Shown piece by piece: positions 53,772 to 62,608 of a stretch of 64,000 nt of DNA (positions are counted from its first letter, which is position 1; every line of letters starts with the position of its first letter). The notes below the pieces were generated by a model that worked only from the letters and a program-made list of their open reading frames with translations, was not told the DNA's origin and searched no databases. The stretch is from Streptomyces sp. NBC_00289 (GTDB lineage: Bacteria; Actinomycetota; Actinomycetes; Streptomycetales; Streptomycetaceae): contig NZ_CP108046.1 of assembly GCF_041435115.1 (NCBI RefSeq), forward strand, positions 1,364,001-1,428,000, in the 5' to 3' direction. The position numbers were made by a program, and so were the translations under genes.

Positions 53772-55349
53772 TCAGCCGAGTCGCTCCACGAGGTGGTCAC
53801 CCACGCGCAGGGCGTTCGCGATGGCGGTGAGCGACGGGTTCACCGCGCCGATGCTCGGGAAGAAGCTCGTGTCGACGACGTACAGGTTGTCCACGTCGTG
53901 CGCCTTGCAGTTGACGTCCAGGACGGACGACTGCGGATCGGCGCCGAACCGCACGGTGCCCGCCTGATGGGCGGTGGCCCCGATGGGCATGCCCTTGTGC
54001 AGGTAGATGCTGTGGGACAGCAGGTGGTGCTCGTGCATCCCGAGGTGCCCGAGCATGTGCTGGAGCTTGTGCCGCAGCCGCTCGAGGCCGGCCGTGTTGT
54101 TGGTCTCGTCGAGCGTGAGGCGGATGCGGCCGTCGTCGTCCAGGGTGACCCGGTTGTCGGGCTGGGGCAGATCCTCTCCACACAGCCAGAAGTCGACGGC
54201 GTGATGGGCCAGTACCTCGAAGGGCATGTCCGGGACCGCCGCTCCGGCCCAGCGGGGGGCCTCGCCGTGTATCTGCTCGGCGTCCGACTTGCCGAGCATC
54301 TGGATGCCGCCGAGGGGGTACTCCCAGTCGTCCGCGCCGAGATACCAGTCGTTCAGGGCGAGGGTCTTCTGGAACCGGGTGTCGTTCGGCTCCTTCGAAA
54401 CGGCCATCAGGGCAAGGTTGTTGTGCCGCATGTAGTTGCGGCCGACCATGTCGGAGGAGTTGGCCAGGCCGCCCGGATGCCGGTCGTTCGCCGAAGCGAG
54501 CAGCAGTGCGGCGGAGTTGACCGCCCCGCAGGCCACGACCACGACGTCCGCCGAGAAGCGGACCTCCTCGTCGGCGAGTCGAGCGACGACGGCGGTGACA
54601 CTACGGCCCGTCGGGTCGGTCTCGAGCCGCGTCACCCGGGCGTTGGTGACCATCTCGACGTTTGGGTGGCGCAAGGCCGGTTCCACACAGATCACCTGGG
54701 CGTCGGACTTGCCGCGGACCAGGCACGGGAATCCGTCGACCCGGTTGCAGCGGATGCAGACGCTCGAGTGGGTGGCCTCGCCGTTCTCGTCCTGGGTGAG
54801 GTCGACGCCGATGGGCAGGTGGAAGGGATGCAGCCCCTGCTTCTCCAGGTCGTCACTCAACTGCTGGATGCGCGGCTCGTGTTCGACCGGCGGGTAGGCG
54901 TACTGGCCGCTGCTCGGGCCCTCCCAGGGGTCCTCACCGTGTCGGCCGTGCACCAGGTACAGGTGCTCGGCCTCGGTGTAGTACGACTCCATGTCCTCGT
55001 AGCGCAGCGGCCACGCGGGAGAGAGACCGCCGTGGTGGCGCAGTTCCCCGAAGTCCTCGGGCCGCAGCCGGAACAGCGCCGCGCCGTAGAACTTGGTGTT
55101 GCCGCCGACGTAGTAGTTGACCTCCGGAGGGAACTCGTTCCCGTGCCGGTCGAGCCAGAACTCCGCAGCCCGGTACTTGCCCCTGACGAACACGGCCGTC
55201 GAACTCCAGTTGTCGAGTTCGCGTCGCAGGTAGTCACCGCGCTCGAGGACGAGGACCCGTTTGCCCGACGGGGCGAGTCGGTGGGCGAGCGTTCCACCGC
55301 CGGCGCCGGTGCCAATGATGATGACGTCGTACCCGGTCGAGTCGCCCAT
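53772..55349 (-). CDS. GMC-family oxidoreductase
   Basis: A 525-residue flavoprotein of the GMC superfamily. FAD site IIGTGAGGGTLAHRLA, a central VACGAVNSAALLL, and the C-terminal VVDTSFFPSIGAVNPSLTA with the active-site Asn. A cysteine cluster SVCIRCNRVDGFPC occurs in the middle, a feature of the bacterial choline-dehydrogenase-like subgroup. It oxidises an alcohol, sugar or sterol; the substrate is unknown. No signal peptide. ATG 55349 is chosen over an ATG ten codons upstream because it has GAGGA at a suitable distance. Confidence 0.88.
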   Translation of the reverse strand: MGDSTGYDVIIIGTGAGGGTLAHRLAPSGKRVLVLERGDYLRRELDNWSSTAVFVRGKYRAAEFWLDRHGNEFPPEVNYYVGGNTKFYGAALFRLRPEDFGELRHHGGLSPAWPLRYEDMESYYTEAEHLYLVHGRHGEDPWEGPSSGQYAYPPVEHEPRIQQLSDDLEKQGLHPFHLPIGVDLTQDENGEATHSSVCIRCNRVDGFPCLVRGKSDAQVICVEPALRHPNVEMVTNARVTRLETDPTGRSVTAVVARLADEEVRFSADVVVVACGAVNSAALLLASANDRHPGGLANSSDMVGRNYMRHNNLALMAVSKEPNDTRFQKTLALNDWYLGADDWEYPLGGIQMLGKSDAEQIHGEAPRWAGAAVPDMPFEVLAHHAVDFWLCGEDLPQPDNRVTLDDDGRIRLTLDETNNTAGLERLRHKLQHMLGHLGMHEHHLLSHSIYLHKGMPIGATAHQAGTVRFGADPQSSVLDVNCKAHDVDNLYVVDTSFFPSIGAVNPSLTAIANALRVGDHLVERLG

Positions 55350-55467
55350 GACGACCACCGTCCTCGCTGCTGTGGTCACCGGCCGCTTGCGGAGCCGGAG
55401 GTCCCTCTTTCGAACGTATCTCCCGAGCGCCGATACGGCATCCGGGGCTGTCCGCGCCCCGACGAGG

Positions 55468-56415
55468 TCAGAGGACCGCTATCGGATTCACAGGAGAGCC
55501 GGTGGCGTCCGGCAGCCGCAACGGGGCGACGACGCACAGGAAGTGCCAGCGGGCCTGCTCGCCGCACGCCGACGCCAGCGCCTCGAAGTCGAGATAGTCC
55601 ATGAGGTGCATACCGAGCGCGTTGACCGCCAGTACGTGCACGGGAAACGGCACCTCCGCCACCGCGCTGGGCGCCGAGTCGTTGTTGCCGTCCGATCCGA
55701 GGACGGCCACCCGCCGCTCGGCCAGGAAGCGCATCGCTGACGGGTGCAGGCCCACGCGTTCCTGTGCCGCGTTCCAGGGACCCTGGACCCGCCGCCTGTG
55801 ACGGTGTCCGACGCGTACGAACAGCAGGTCACCCTGGCCCACCGTGACGTCCTGTGCGGTCTCGGCGGCCGTCAGGTCGCCGGCGGTCACGTGCTCGCCC
55901 GGGGCGAGCCAGGGCGTGCCCCGCAGGCGGGGGATGTCCAGCAGCACACCTCGGCCCACGATGCCGTTCCGCACCGGATCCAGCGTCAGGTCGGCCGCCC
56001 CGTCCGGCGTCGCGCCGCTCGCCGGGACACCTCCGAAGAGCTTCCCGTCGAACACCACGTGGCAGAGCGCGTCGAGGTGACTGTCGGCGTCCCCGTGCAC
56101 GTTCATGGCGAACCGGTCCCGAAGGAACCGCACGCCCTCGCCCGCGTCGTCCGGGTCCACCGCGGCGGTCATCTCATGGGAAGCGGGCTGTGGGTTGTCG
56201 GGGCCCGAGCCGGTCTCGATCGGGGCGGCCATCGACACCGTACGGCCGTACCGAACCCCGGAGACGGCGGCCAGGACACGCTCCGGCGTCAGCTCACCCA
56301 GGGCACCGTGCCGGGCGGCCCCGGGCCTGTGCGCGTGCTCGCGCAGGGATCGGTACAGGGCGCGGAAGTCCGCCTCGGACATGCGGTGCGGGGTCGGCGG
56401 CGGGCGCGAGCTCAT
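55468..56415 (-). CDS. Cyclase-family protein (kynurenine formamidase-like fold)
   Basis: A 315-residue protein of the metal-dependent cyclase/KynB family. The metal motif appears as NVHGDADSHLDALCHVVFDG, equivalent to HxGTHxDxxxH, with later conserved GRGVLLDIPRLRG and LGSDGNNDSAPS. Probably a metallohydrolase acting on an amide or lactone. ATG 56415 chosen. It lies upstream of the GMC gene on the same strand (118 bp), and the two may be co-transcribed. Confidence 0.85.
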   Translation of the reverse strand: MSSRPPPTPHRMSEADFRALYRSLREHAHRPGAARHGALGELTPERVLAAVSGVRYGRTVSMAAPIETGSGPDNPQPASHEMTAAVDPDDAGEGVRFLRDRFAMNVHGDADSHLDALCHVVFDGKLFGGVPASGATPDGAADLTLDPVRNGIVGRGVLLDIPRLRGTPWLAPGEHVTAGDLTAAETAQDVTVGQGDLLFVRVGHRHRRRVQGPWNAAQERVGLHPSAMRFLAERRVAVLGSDGNNDSAPSAVAEVPFPVHVLAVNALGMHLMDYLDFEALASACGEQARWHFLCVVAPLRLPDATGSPVNPIAVL

Positions 56416-56587
56416 CGGGCCCGCCGGCCAGGTGCGACGGGCCTCATCGGACCGGCCGGGCCGGTGCGACGTGACGCGCGGGCTCGCGGGCCCGTACGAC
56501 CTCACGTCCGCTGCGTCCGACGCGTCTCAGGTGGTTCATCGACAGAACTCCTCGTCCGGCGCGGGCGCCCGCGCCGGACCGGATCGG

Positions 56588-56953
56588 TCACCTGACGGGC
56601 GCCTGCGCGGGGGCTGCGAAAGGGGGCCGCGACGACCGGGCCGGCGGCGACATCCGACGAGCTGCGCCTGTCTCGCGAGTTCCTGTCGACGTTACCTGTC
56701 GGCTGTCGATCCGGCATCTCGCACATGAGCTCGCTCGGGACCTATTGTCGCGTCCTTCCGCGAGGGTGTGGGCGACGAGGGCGTTGGCGTGGCCGTGGCC
56801 CAGTCCGTGTTCGGCCTTGAGCCAGTTCACGAGTTCCATGTGCTTGGTCAGGGGCGATGAGCGGATGAGGTCCTTCCACTCCGCTATCGGGCGACCGTGC
56901 TTCTTCTCGATCGAAGGGAAGTAGCCGGCAGGGCCCTTGACGCTGTCAGTCAT
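56588..56953 (-). CDS. DUF4287 protein with a non-conserved C-terminal tail
   Basis: The first 68 residues (SVKGPAGYFPSIEKKHGRPI...ELVNWLKAEHGLGHGHANAL) are a complete DUF4287 domain. Actinobacterial forms are usually about 70 residues and end soon after VAHTLAEG. Here the frame continues 50 more residues in Arg/Pro-rich, low-quality sequence to the stop at 56588. A frameshift or a lost stop near position 56750 is likely. Start ATG 56953. DUF4287 proteins are of unknown function, thought to be nucleic-acid or stress related. Confidence 0.75.
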   Translation of the reverse strand: MTDSVKGPAGYFPSIEKKHGRPIAEWKDLIRSSPLTKHMELVNWLKAEHGLGHGHANALVAHTLAEGRDNRSRASSCARCRIDSRQVTSTGTRETGAARRMSPPARSSRPPFAAPAQAPVR

Positions 56954-57144
56954 GTCGGCGGTGTCCCGTCCGTCGGTGTTGTTCGATGCTCCGCTGTCGC
57001 CGGCATGACCGATGGGCGCGGCTGAAGTCAGCGGCCGGCTATGAGGGCGGCGATACCGGCTGTCTGACCTACCCGGCCTACCAGTACGGCACTTGAGCCG
57101 CTCGGGCGGGAAGACGCACGGCCCCGGGCCAGCCCCTTCGCCCA

Positions 57145-57184
57145 AGCACCCCAGCACCCCAGCACCCCAGCACCCCAGCACCCC
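57145..57184. repeat. 8-bp tandem repeat AGCACCCC x5
   Basis: Five exact copies of AGCACCCC in a row in the gap between the DUF4287 gene and the IS110 transposase gene. A simple slippage repeat. Confidence 0.9.
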
Positions 57185-57302
57185 AACGCCCCTACGGATC
57201 CCGCGTGATGCACGCAACGGCATCGGCATGATCTCCACGTGGAAGGATGCCGACAGCAGCACCGGCGCGGGAATCGGTTCAGACACCCCATGTCGTTTGA
57301 CG

Positions 57303-58556
57303 TCAAGGGGCGTGTGTCTGGGCGTGGTGTGACCAGGCGGTTGCTTCGCTGTAGGTGGTGCGGGTTTTGAGGCAGCCGTGGAGGATGCCGACGAGGCGGT
57401 TGCCTACCTGGCGTAGGGCGGGGTTGTAGCCCGCTTCGCGGGCGCGTTGTTTGTCGTAGTAGCGGCGGGCGCCGGGTGAGACGCGCAGGGCGGCGAATGC
57501 CTGGTGCTGGAGGGCGTCGGCGAGACGGTTGTTGCGGACGTAGCGGGACTGGACGGTGTGGCTCTTACCGGAGGCCCGGGTGATGGGGCTGGTGCCGGCG
57601 TAGTTCTTTCTGGCCTTCGCGCTGGCGTATCGGGCGGGGTCGTCCCCGAACTCGGCGAGCACCCGGGCGCCGGTGATCTCCGCAATGCCGGGCATCGAGA
57701 GGTAGATCTCAGCGTCCGGGTGCGCGAGAAAATGTGCCTTCACCTGCTCTTCCATCGCGGCTATCTGTTCGTTCAGCGCGATGATCAGCCGTGCGTGTGC
57801 GGTGGTGGTGGCCGCGTAGGCGGCGGTGACCGGCTCGGGCAGGCCGAGCTGCTGTTCGCGTAAGGCGGTCTGGATGGTGACCGCTTTCGCGTCCCGGTTG
57901 CGGCGGCGGGCGCGGGCCAGGACCGCAATGATCTGGGTGCGGGTCAGCTTCGCCGCTGCCGTCGGGGTAGGGGCCTTGATCAGCAGTTCCATCGCGTCCG
58001 TGCTGTTCAGCGTCAGGTCGGCGTAGGCGTTCAGGGCGGCAGGGAAGTACTCGCGCAGCGTGGTGCGCAACCGCTGGAAGGTGCGGGTGCGTTCCCAGAT
58101 CAGGGTCTGATGGGCGCGGGCGACGACCTTGACGGCCTGGGCCTGTTCGCTGTCGCCGGCCACCGGCCGCAGCTGGTCCCGGTCGATGCGGACCATGTCA
58201 GCCAACGCGTGCGCGTCGCCCTTGTCGCTCTTGGCCCCGGAAGTGCCGTAGCGCTCCTTGAAACGGGCCACCTGCCGCGGGTTGATCGCATAGACCTGGT
58301 AACCCGAGGCGGCCAGGGCCTGCACCCACGAACCGCGGTCGGTCTCGATCCCCACCACCACCCCGGCCGGGTCCAGGCCCTCACCACCGTGTCGGCCCAC
58401 GAGTTCGTGCAGCCTGGCGATGCCCTCCACGCCTTCGGGTAGTTTCGCCGCGGCGAGCTTGCGGCCCGTCTCGTCCTGGAGCTCGACATCGTGGTGGTCC
58501 TCGGCCCAGTCATCACCGATCAGCAGCAACAGACTCTCCCCAATCACGTACGGCAC
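57303..58556 (-). CDS. IS110-family transposase/recombinase
   Basis: A 417-residue IS110 recombinase. The N-terminal RuvC-like DEDD domain has Asp in LIGDDWAED, Glu in VVGIETDRGSW and Asp residues in SGAKSDKGDAHALAD; the C-terminal Transposase_20 domain has MPGIAEITGARVLAEFGDDP and the serine site NYAGTSPITRASGKS. A coiled-coil lies between. No frameshift or stop: the gene appears intact. This family uses a structured bridge RNA encoded in the element. Confidence 0.93.
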   Translation of the reverse strand: MPYVIGESLLLLIGDDWAEDHHDVELQDETGRKLAAAKLPEGVEGIARLHELVGRHGGEGLDPAGVVVGIETDRGSWVQALAASGYQVYAINPRQVARFKERYGTSGAKSDKGDAHALADMVRIDRDQLRPVAGDSEQAQAVKVVARAHQTLIWERTRTFQRLRTTLREYFPAALNAYADLTLNSTDAMELLIKAPTPTAAAKLTRTQIIAVLARARRRNRDAKAVTIQTALREQQLGLPEPVTAAYAATTTAHARLIIALNEQIAAMEEQVKAHFLAHPDAEIYLSMPGIAEITGARVLAEFGDDPARYASAKARKNYAGTSPITRASGKSHTVQSRYVRNNRLADALQHQAFAALRVSPGARRYYDKQRAREAGYNPALRQVGNRLVGILHGCLKTRTTYSEATAWSHHAQTHAP

Positions 58557-58860
58557 AGGGCGGTGCAGCCTGCGGAAGGCACGGCGCGCGGCCTAATGGA
58601 TTCAGTGCTCACGCCCCGCGGGGCAGGCACGCCACCCCATCAGCGGTCTGGCCTCCCGGCCGACCAGCAGGGGCACGGTCTGAACCCAGAACTCGAACGG
58701 TTCCGGCGTCGGTAGTGCTCACCTGCTGGCGGCTACGGCACCGAGTCTCTCCGACCCGGCAGCTCCCATTAGGCGTCGGCCGAGCGGGAGCGGGAGTAGA
58801 CGGCAGGCAGCGTCCCCACCGTGCCCTCGGATCTCTGGCCCGGGGGGACGTGTGCCCCTC
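58557..58860 (-). ncRNA. Candidate bridge-RNA locus upstream of the IS110 transposase
   Basis: Non-coding and structured-looking; in the IS110 group the bridge RNA is encoded in this position, 5' of the recombinase gene. Two copies of AGTGCTCAC (58604-58612 and 58714-58722) lie 110 bp apart and could mark loops or an end-junction. Exact RNA ends cannot be set by eye. This is an inference from the family and the location. Confidence 0.35.
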
Positions 58861-58867
58861 CCCCACA

Positions 58868-58893
58868 CTCCCCTCCGCAGTCGCGGAGGGGAG
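58868..58893. terminator. Perfect 11-bp hairpin near the IS110 right end
   Basis: CTCCCCTCCGC - AGTC - GCGGAGGGGAG. It may be a terminator from the chromosomal side, or part of the target site context of the IS. IS110-family elements often insert in or near repetitive hairpin sequences. Confidence 0.5.
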
Positions 58894-59176
58894 CAGTTGC
58901 GCGACCGAAGCCGCCCCCGTGTTCGCAAGATCGAGAATGCCCGATCACTGTCAGGCTGTCGTTGGCAGTCGATCTACAGTCTCTTGACGCTGCGTCTACA
59001 CCCGGTGCGCCGGTGTCACTCGCCCCCAGCTACGTCCGCGGCCCCGAGGGCATCGTCGTCGGACTGGCCGAGCAGCTCAACCGAGGACTGCGGGCGAGAC
59101 ATGCGGGAGGGACCGCGGTACAGGACACCGGCCACACGAGAGCGCGGCTCTGGATCATGGGCATAGAATCAAATGT
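58894..59176. other. Gap between the IS110 region and the DUF6233 gene
   Basis: 283 bp with no recognised gene. The 5' region of the DUF6233 gene shows no convincing promoter motif. Confidence 0.4.
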
Positions 59177-59638
59177 ATGTTCGATGACCTGCCGCCCGAC
59201 CTCGACCGTCTGCACACCCTGCGGATCTGGCACACCCTCTGGTTGAGCCGTATCAACGCCAAGATCGCGACCCTGGAGCAGCGGCAGGCCGAAACGGAGC
59301 ACGGCCGCGAAAGCCGGCCCGCGAAGCCGGAATGGATCGTCGAACTGGGCATCAGCACCGGACGCCCACCCGTGCAGGTCCACGCCGGCGACTGCCACAT
59401 GGCCGGCACACGCCGGCGCCCCGTCGGCCGCGACGAGGCCCGCCGCCTCCTCGCCACAGGCGTCGGCGCCTGCATCCACTGCCAGCCCGACACCCAACTC
59501 CACATCCTGGACTTATGCGGCCGCCCGCTTGCTTTCCCGCGTCGGGGTCCGCGACCGACGTCGCTCGTCCACGCGCGTCAGCCCGGGACTCACCGAGCGA
59601 CCGCGGGGCGTGCCTCCCAGCACGAGACCAGTTTCTGA
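59177..59638 (+). CDS. DUF6233 protein
   Basis: A 153-residue Streptomyces DUF6233 protein. FDDLPPDLDRLHTLRIWHTL, then WIVELGISTGRPPVQVHAGD, CHMAGTRRRPVGRDEARRLL and GACIHCQPDTQLHIL match the family; the pair of Cys-containing motifs (GDCHMAG and CIHCQPD) may bind zinc. The last 40 residues are Arg/Pro-rich and not family-like, possibly a truncated or frameshifted end. DUF6233 genes are abundant in accessory parts of Streptomyces genomes; function unknown. Convergent with ku. Confidence 0.8.
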   Translation: MFDDLPPDLDRLHTLRIWHTLWLSRINAKIATLEQRQAETEHGRESRPAKPEWIVELGISTGRPPVQVHAGDCHMAGTRRRPVGRDEARRLLATGVGACIHCQPDTQLHILDLCGRPLAFPRRGPRPTSLVHARQPGTHRATAGRASQHETSF

Positions 59639-59676
59639 GCGCTGCCCTTCCCTCGCCACGGAACCGGACCCTTCCC

Positions 59677-60612
59677 TCATGCGCTGCGCGGCCGGCGTCC
59701 CGTCGACTTCTTCGCCGCGGTCTTCTTCGCCGCGGCCTTCCTGGCCGGCTGCTTCTTCGCCGCCGTCTTCTTCGCGGCTGCCTTCTTCTTCGGCTTCGGC
59801 AGCTCGTGCACCTCGGCGTCCGCGCTCTCACCACGGGCGGACCTGGCCTTCTGCACGGACTGCGTCAGCGCGGCCATGAGGTCCAGGACCTGGCCCGGCT
59901 TCTCCGGCTCCGGCACCTCGGGCAGCTCGCGGTCCTCCCGCTTCGCTTCGATGATCTTCGCGATGGCCTCGGTGTACGCATCCTGGAACTCCGGCCCTTC
60001 GAGGTCCTCGCGGCTCATGCTGTCCATCAGGGCGAGCGCGCCCTCGACTTCCTGCTCACTCAGCTCCACCGGGGGCGGCAGCAGCTCCGAGGGGTCTCGG
60101 ATCTCGTCCGGCCAGCGCATCGCGTGCAGCACGATCGCGTCCTCACGTACCCGCAACAGGCCCAGCCGCTCACGACCCGACCACGCGTACTTCGCGATGG
60201 CCACCTTCGACGAACGCGCCAGCGCCTCACGCAGCAGCTTGTACGGCTTCGCCGCGACCTGGCCGTCCGGGGCCAGGTAGTAGCCCTCCCCGATCCGGAT
60301 CGGGTCGATGGACTCCAGCGGCACGAACGCCTCGATCTCGATCGCCTTCGCCGTCGGCAGCGGCAGGTTGCTCAGGTCCTCGTCGCTGATCGGCACGACC
60401 TTGTCCTTGGAGTACTCGTACCCCTTGCCGATCTCCGCGTTCGACAGCTCACGGTCCTCCACCTCGCACACCTTGCGGGTACGGATCCGGCCCATGTCGG
60501 CCAGGTGGTACTGGTGGAAGCGGATCGAGTGGTCCTCCCTCGCCGACTGCACGTGGATCGGTACCGTGACCAGACCGAAGCTGATGGCTCCGGACCAGAT
60601 GGTTCGGGGCAT
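59677..60612 (-). CDS. ku: Non-homologous end-joining DNA-binding protein Ku
   Basis: A 311-residue bacterial Ku. The core starts MPRTIWSGAISFGLVTVPI and ends near residue 260 (QVLDLMAALTQSV), as expected of the ring-forming DNA end-binding domain. The C-terminal tail is rich in Lys and Ala (KKKAAAKKTAAKKQPARKAA then more), as in actinobacterial Ku, and aids DNA binding. It works with the ligase LigD to repair double-strand breaks. No ligD is adjacent. ATG 60612 chosen. Confidence 0.94.
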   Translation of the reverse strand: MPRTIWSGAISFGLVTVPIHVQSAREDHSIRFHQYHLADMGRIRTRKVCEVEDRELSNAEIGKGYEYSKDKVVPISDEDLSNLPLPTAKAIEIEAFVPLESIDPIRIGEGYYLAPDGQVAAKPYKLLREALARSSKVAIAKYAWSGRERLGLLRVREDAIVLHAMRWPDEIRDPSELLPPPVELSEQEVEGALALMDSMSREDLEGPEFQDAYTEAIAKIIEAKREDRELPEVPEPEKPGQVLDLMAALTQSVQKARSARGESADAEVHELPKPKKKAAAKKTAAKKQPARKAAAKKTAAKKSTGRRPRSA

Positions 60613-60801
60613 GGCAGACCTCCGCAGTTGCCCCGAGCACCACCAGACTATGAGCGGCACAGCCATCCCGCACGCGATCTCCCGACGGGCGGTGTCCCTC
60701 CGGTGCCACCACGGCCCACCGAGGTGCGGAGGCCCGGGTCCGATGGTGCAATTGGCCTACAGGGGGTGCACAGGGGAGCCGCGAGCACCAGAGGTGACGC
60801 A

Positions 60802-61245
60802 GTGAGCGACGAATTCGAAGAAGTGGGCCCGATCGACTATGTCGTCGTCGAGTTCCCCGGTAACCGAATGACCGGCGAGGGCTTCCCCCTGCTGGTCGAT
60901 CTGGTGGACCGAGGCGTGATCAGGATCCTCGACCTGATGTTCGTCAGGAAAGAGGAAGACGGTTCCATGTCCGGCATGGAGATCGCCGACTTCACCGGCG
61001 ACGGCGAACTCGACCTGGCGGTCTTCGAGGGCGCGTCCTCCGGTCTCCTCGGGCAGGACGACATCGTCGAGGCGGGCGCCGCGCTACAGCCCGGCAGCTC
61101 CGCGGGCATCCTGGTCTACGAGAACCTGTGGGCCGCTCCGTTCGCCACCGCCCTGCGCCGGGGCGGCGCCAGAATGGTCGCCTCCGGGCGAATTCCCGTG
61201 CCCGCCGTCCTCGACGCGCTCAACGCGGCCGAAGCCGCTCACTGA
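60802..61245 (+). CDS. DUF6325-family protein
   Basis: A 147-residue protein. GPIDYVVVEFPGNRMTGEGF, VDLVDRGVIRILDLMFVRKE and VLVYENLWAAPFATALRRGG-like segments (ILVYENLWAAPFATALRRGG here) are typical of the actinobacterial DUF6325/DUF1269-like family, with a ferredoxin-like fold predicted. Starts at GTG 60802 with GAGGTGA upstream. Usually found next to a small SHOCT protein, as here; function unknown. Confidence 0.85.
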   Translation: MSDEFEEVGPIDYVVVEFPGNRMTGEGFPLLVDLVDRGVIRILDLMFVRKEEDGSMSGMEIADFTGDGELDLAVFEGASSGLLGQDDIVEAGAALQPGSSAGILVYENLWAAPFATALRRGGARMVASGRIPVPAVLDALNAAEAAH

Positions 61246-61295
61246 GCGGCGTTCCGGCCGGCTTCCGAGCACCGCCGCGCAGAAGGGAAACAGCC

Positions 61296-61577
61296 ATGCC
61301 AGGTCTACTCCGCGGCGTCGCGCGTACCGCCGTCGTCGCCGGAACGGCGACCGCCGTGTCGAATCGTGTCTCTCGCCGCCAACAGGGACGGTGGGCGACC
61401 CAGCAGGGTGGATCCGAGGCGAACGCACCTCAGCAGCCGGCACCCGCCGCCGCGCCCCCTCCCCCCGACATGAGCAGCAAGATCGACCAGTTGCAGCAGC
61501 TCGGCGAACTCAAGGCACAGGGCGTGCTCACCGAGGCCGAGTTCGAGGAGCAGAAGCGCAGGATCCTCGACTCGTGA
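61296..61577 (+). CDS. SHOCT-domain protein
   Basis: A 93-residue protein. A short N-terminal glycine/alanine-rich helix (LLRGVARTAVVAGTATAVSN) may associate with the membrane; a Gln/Pro/Ala linker leads to the C-terminal SHOCT helix IDQLQQLGELKAQGVLTEAE then FEEQKRRIL. SHOCT domains are oligomerisation modules. ATG 61296 follows AGAAGGGA. It is 50 bp after the DUF6325 gene and probably co-transcribed. Confidence 0.88.
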   Translation: MPGLLRGVARTAVVAGTATAVSNRVSRRQQGRWATQQGGSEANAPQQPAPAAAPPPPDMSSKIDQLQQLGELKAQGVLTEAEFEEQKRRILDS

Positions 61578-61637
61578 CCCAGGCGCTCCGCATGGGCGGA
61601 CCGCCCCGGCCCGCGTGAGCCGGCGGCGGTCCCCGAC

Positions 61638-62375
61638 TCAGCGGTGTTCGGGGTTGTCCGCCCCCGGCCGGCAGCCGGCGTCCCATTCCGAGCGCTGGTT
61701 GCCGTAGGCCGGGATGCCGTCGGCCCGCTTGAGCATCGCGGCCAGGTGCATCAGGTTCCAGCTCATGAAGGACGTGTTGCGGTTGGTGAAGTCGTTGTCC
61801 GGGCCGCCCGATCCTGGATCCAGGTACGACGGGCCCGGTCCCGCGGCGCCGATCCAGCCCGCGTCCGCCTGTGGCGGGATCGTGTAGCCCAGATGCTGAA
61901 GGCTGTAGAGGACGTTCATGGCACAGTGCTTCACGCCGTCCTCGTTGCCGGTGATCAGACAGCCACCGACGCGGCCGTAATAGGCGTACTGGCCGGCGGC
62001 GTTGAGCAGGCTCGAGCAACTGTAGAGGCGCTCGACGACCTTCTTGGTGACGGAGCTGTTGTCCCCCAGCCAGATGGGGCCGGCGAGCACCAGGATGTCC
62101 GCGGCCATCACCTGCTCGTACAGCGCCGGCCAGGCGTCGGTGGCGAAGCCGTGCTCGGTCATGTCCGGGTAGACGCCGGGCGCGATGTCGTGGTCGACGG
62201 CGCGCACCACCTCCGTGGCCACCCCCCGCGACTCCATGATCGCCCGGCTTTTGTCGATCAGGCCCTGCGTGTGGCTGAGCTCCGGCGATCGCTTCAGCGT
62301 GCAGTTGACGAACAGCGCGCGCAGTTCGTCGAAGCGATGGGTGTCGTCGAGGGAAGGTTCGGGCGAGGCGGCCAT
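61638..62375 (-). CDS. Flavodoxin-like NAD(P)H-dependent oxidoreductase
   Basis: A 245-residue flavodoxin-fold protein. LFVNCTLKRSPELSHTQGLI is the phosphate-binding loop, and ILVLAGPIWLGDNSSVTKKV and YYGRVGGCLITGNEDGVKHC fit the FMN-binding loops of the NADPH-dependent FMN reductase / multimeric flavodoxin group. C-terminal SFMSWNLMHLAAML is conserved in this group. Electron partner unknown. ATG 62375; convergent with the SHOCT gene. Confidence 0.87.
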   Translation of the reverse strand: MAASPEPSLDDTHRFDELRALFVNCTLKRSPELSHTQGLIDKSRAIMESRGVATEVVRAVDHDIAPGVYPDMTEHGFATDAWPALYEQVMAADILVLAGPIWLGDNSSVTKKVVERLYSCSSLLNAAGQYAYYGRVGGCLITGNEDGVKHCAMNVLYSLQHLGYTIPPQADAGWIGAAGPGPSYLDPGSGGPDNDFTNRNTSFMSWNLMHLAAMLKRADGIPAYGNQRSEWDAGCRPGADNPEHR

Positions 62376-62608
62376 GACGGGATCCTTCGCACAGGCGATG
62401 GGGCGCCCTGGGGGCCGGCCGTGTGCCGAGACCCCGGGCCTGGACTGGGGCAGCATCTCGCACGGAGCCCCGTTTGTCCGTGTTCGACGCCCCGCCCTCA
62501 CCGTCGAGTCGGCCGGGGCGGCCCGACGGCCCTCCGAACCCGGTCCCCGCGGACCTGTCGTCGGGGGGCCGCCGGGCTGCTGCTCCGGCGCCGTGAACCG
62601 GCCGAGCC

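Larger units (their letters stand above)
57285..58860 (-). mobile_element. IS110-family insertion sequence (limits approximate)
   Basis: Contains the 417-residue transposase gene and, upstream of it on the minus strand, a 300-bp non-coding end. IS110 elements lack obvious terminal inverted repeats and do not make target duplications, so limits cannot be fixed from one copy. The left limit is set near the end of the transposase gene and the right limit near the end of the non-coding segment; both may be off by some tens of bases. Confidence 0.6.

Noticed and set aside
51512..55604. Long plus-strand frames (700+ codons) opposite cydA, the SDR gene and the GMC oxidoreductase.
   Set aside because: Low-complexity Gly/Arg/Val-rich translation mirroring the real minus-strand genes; no ribosome binding site or family feature.
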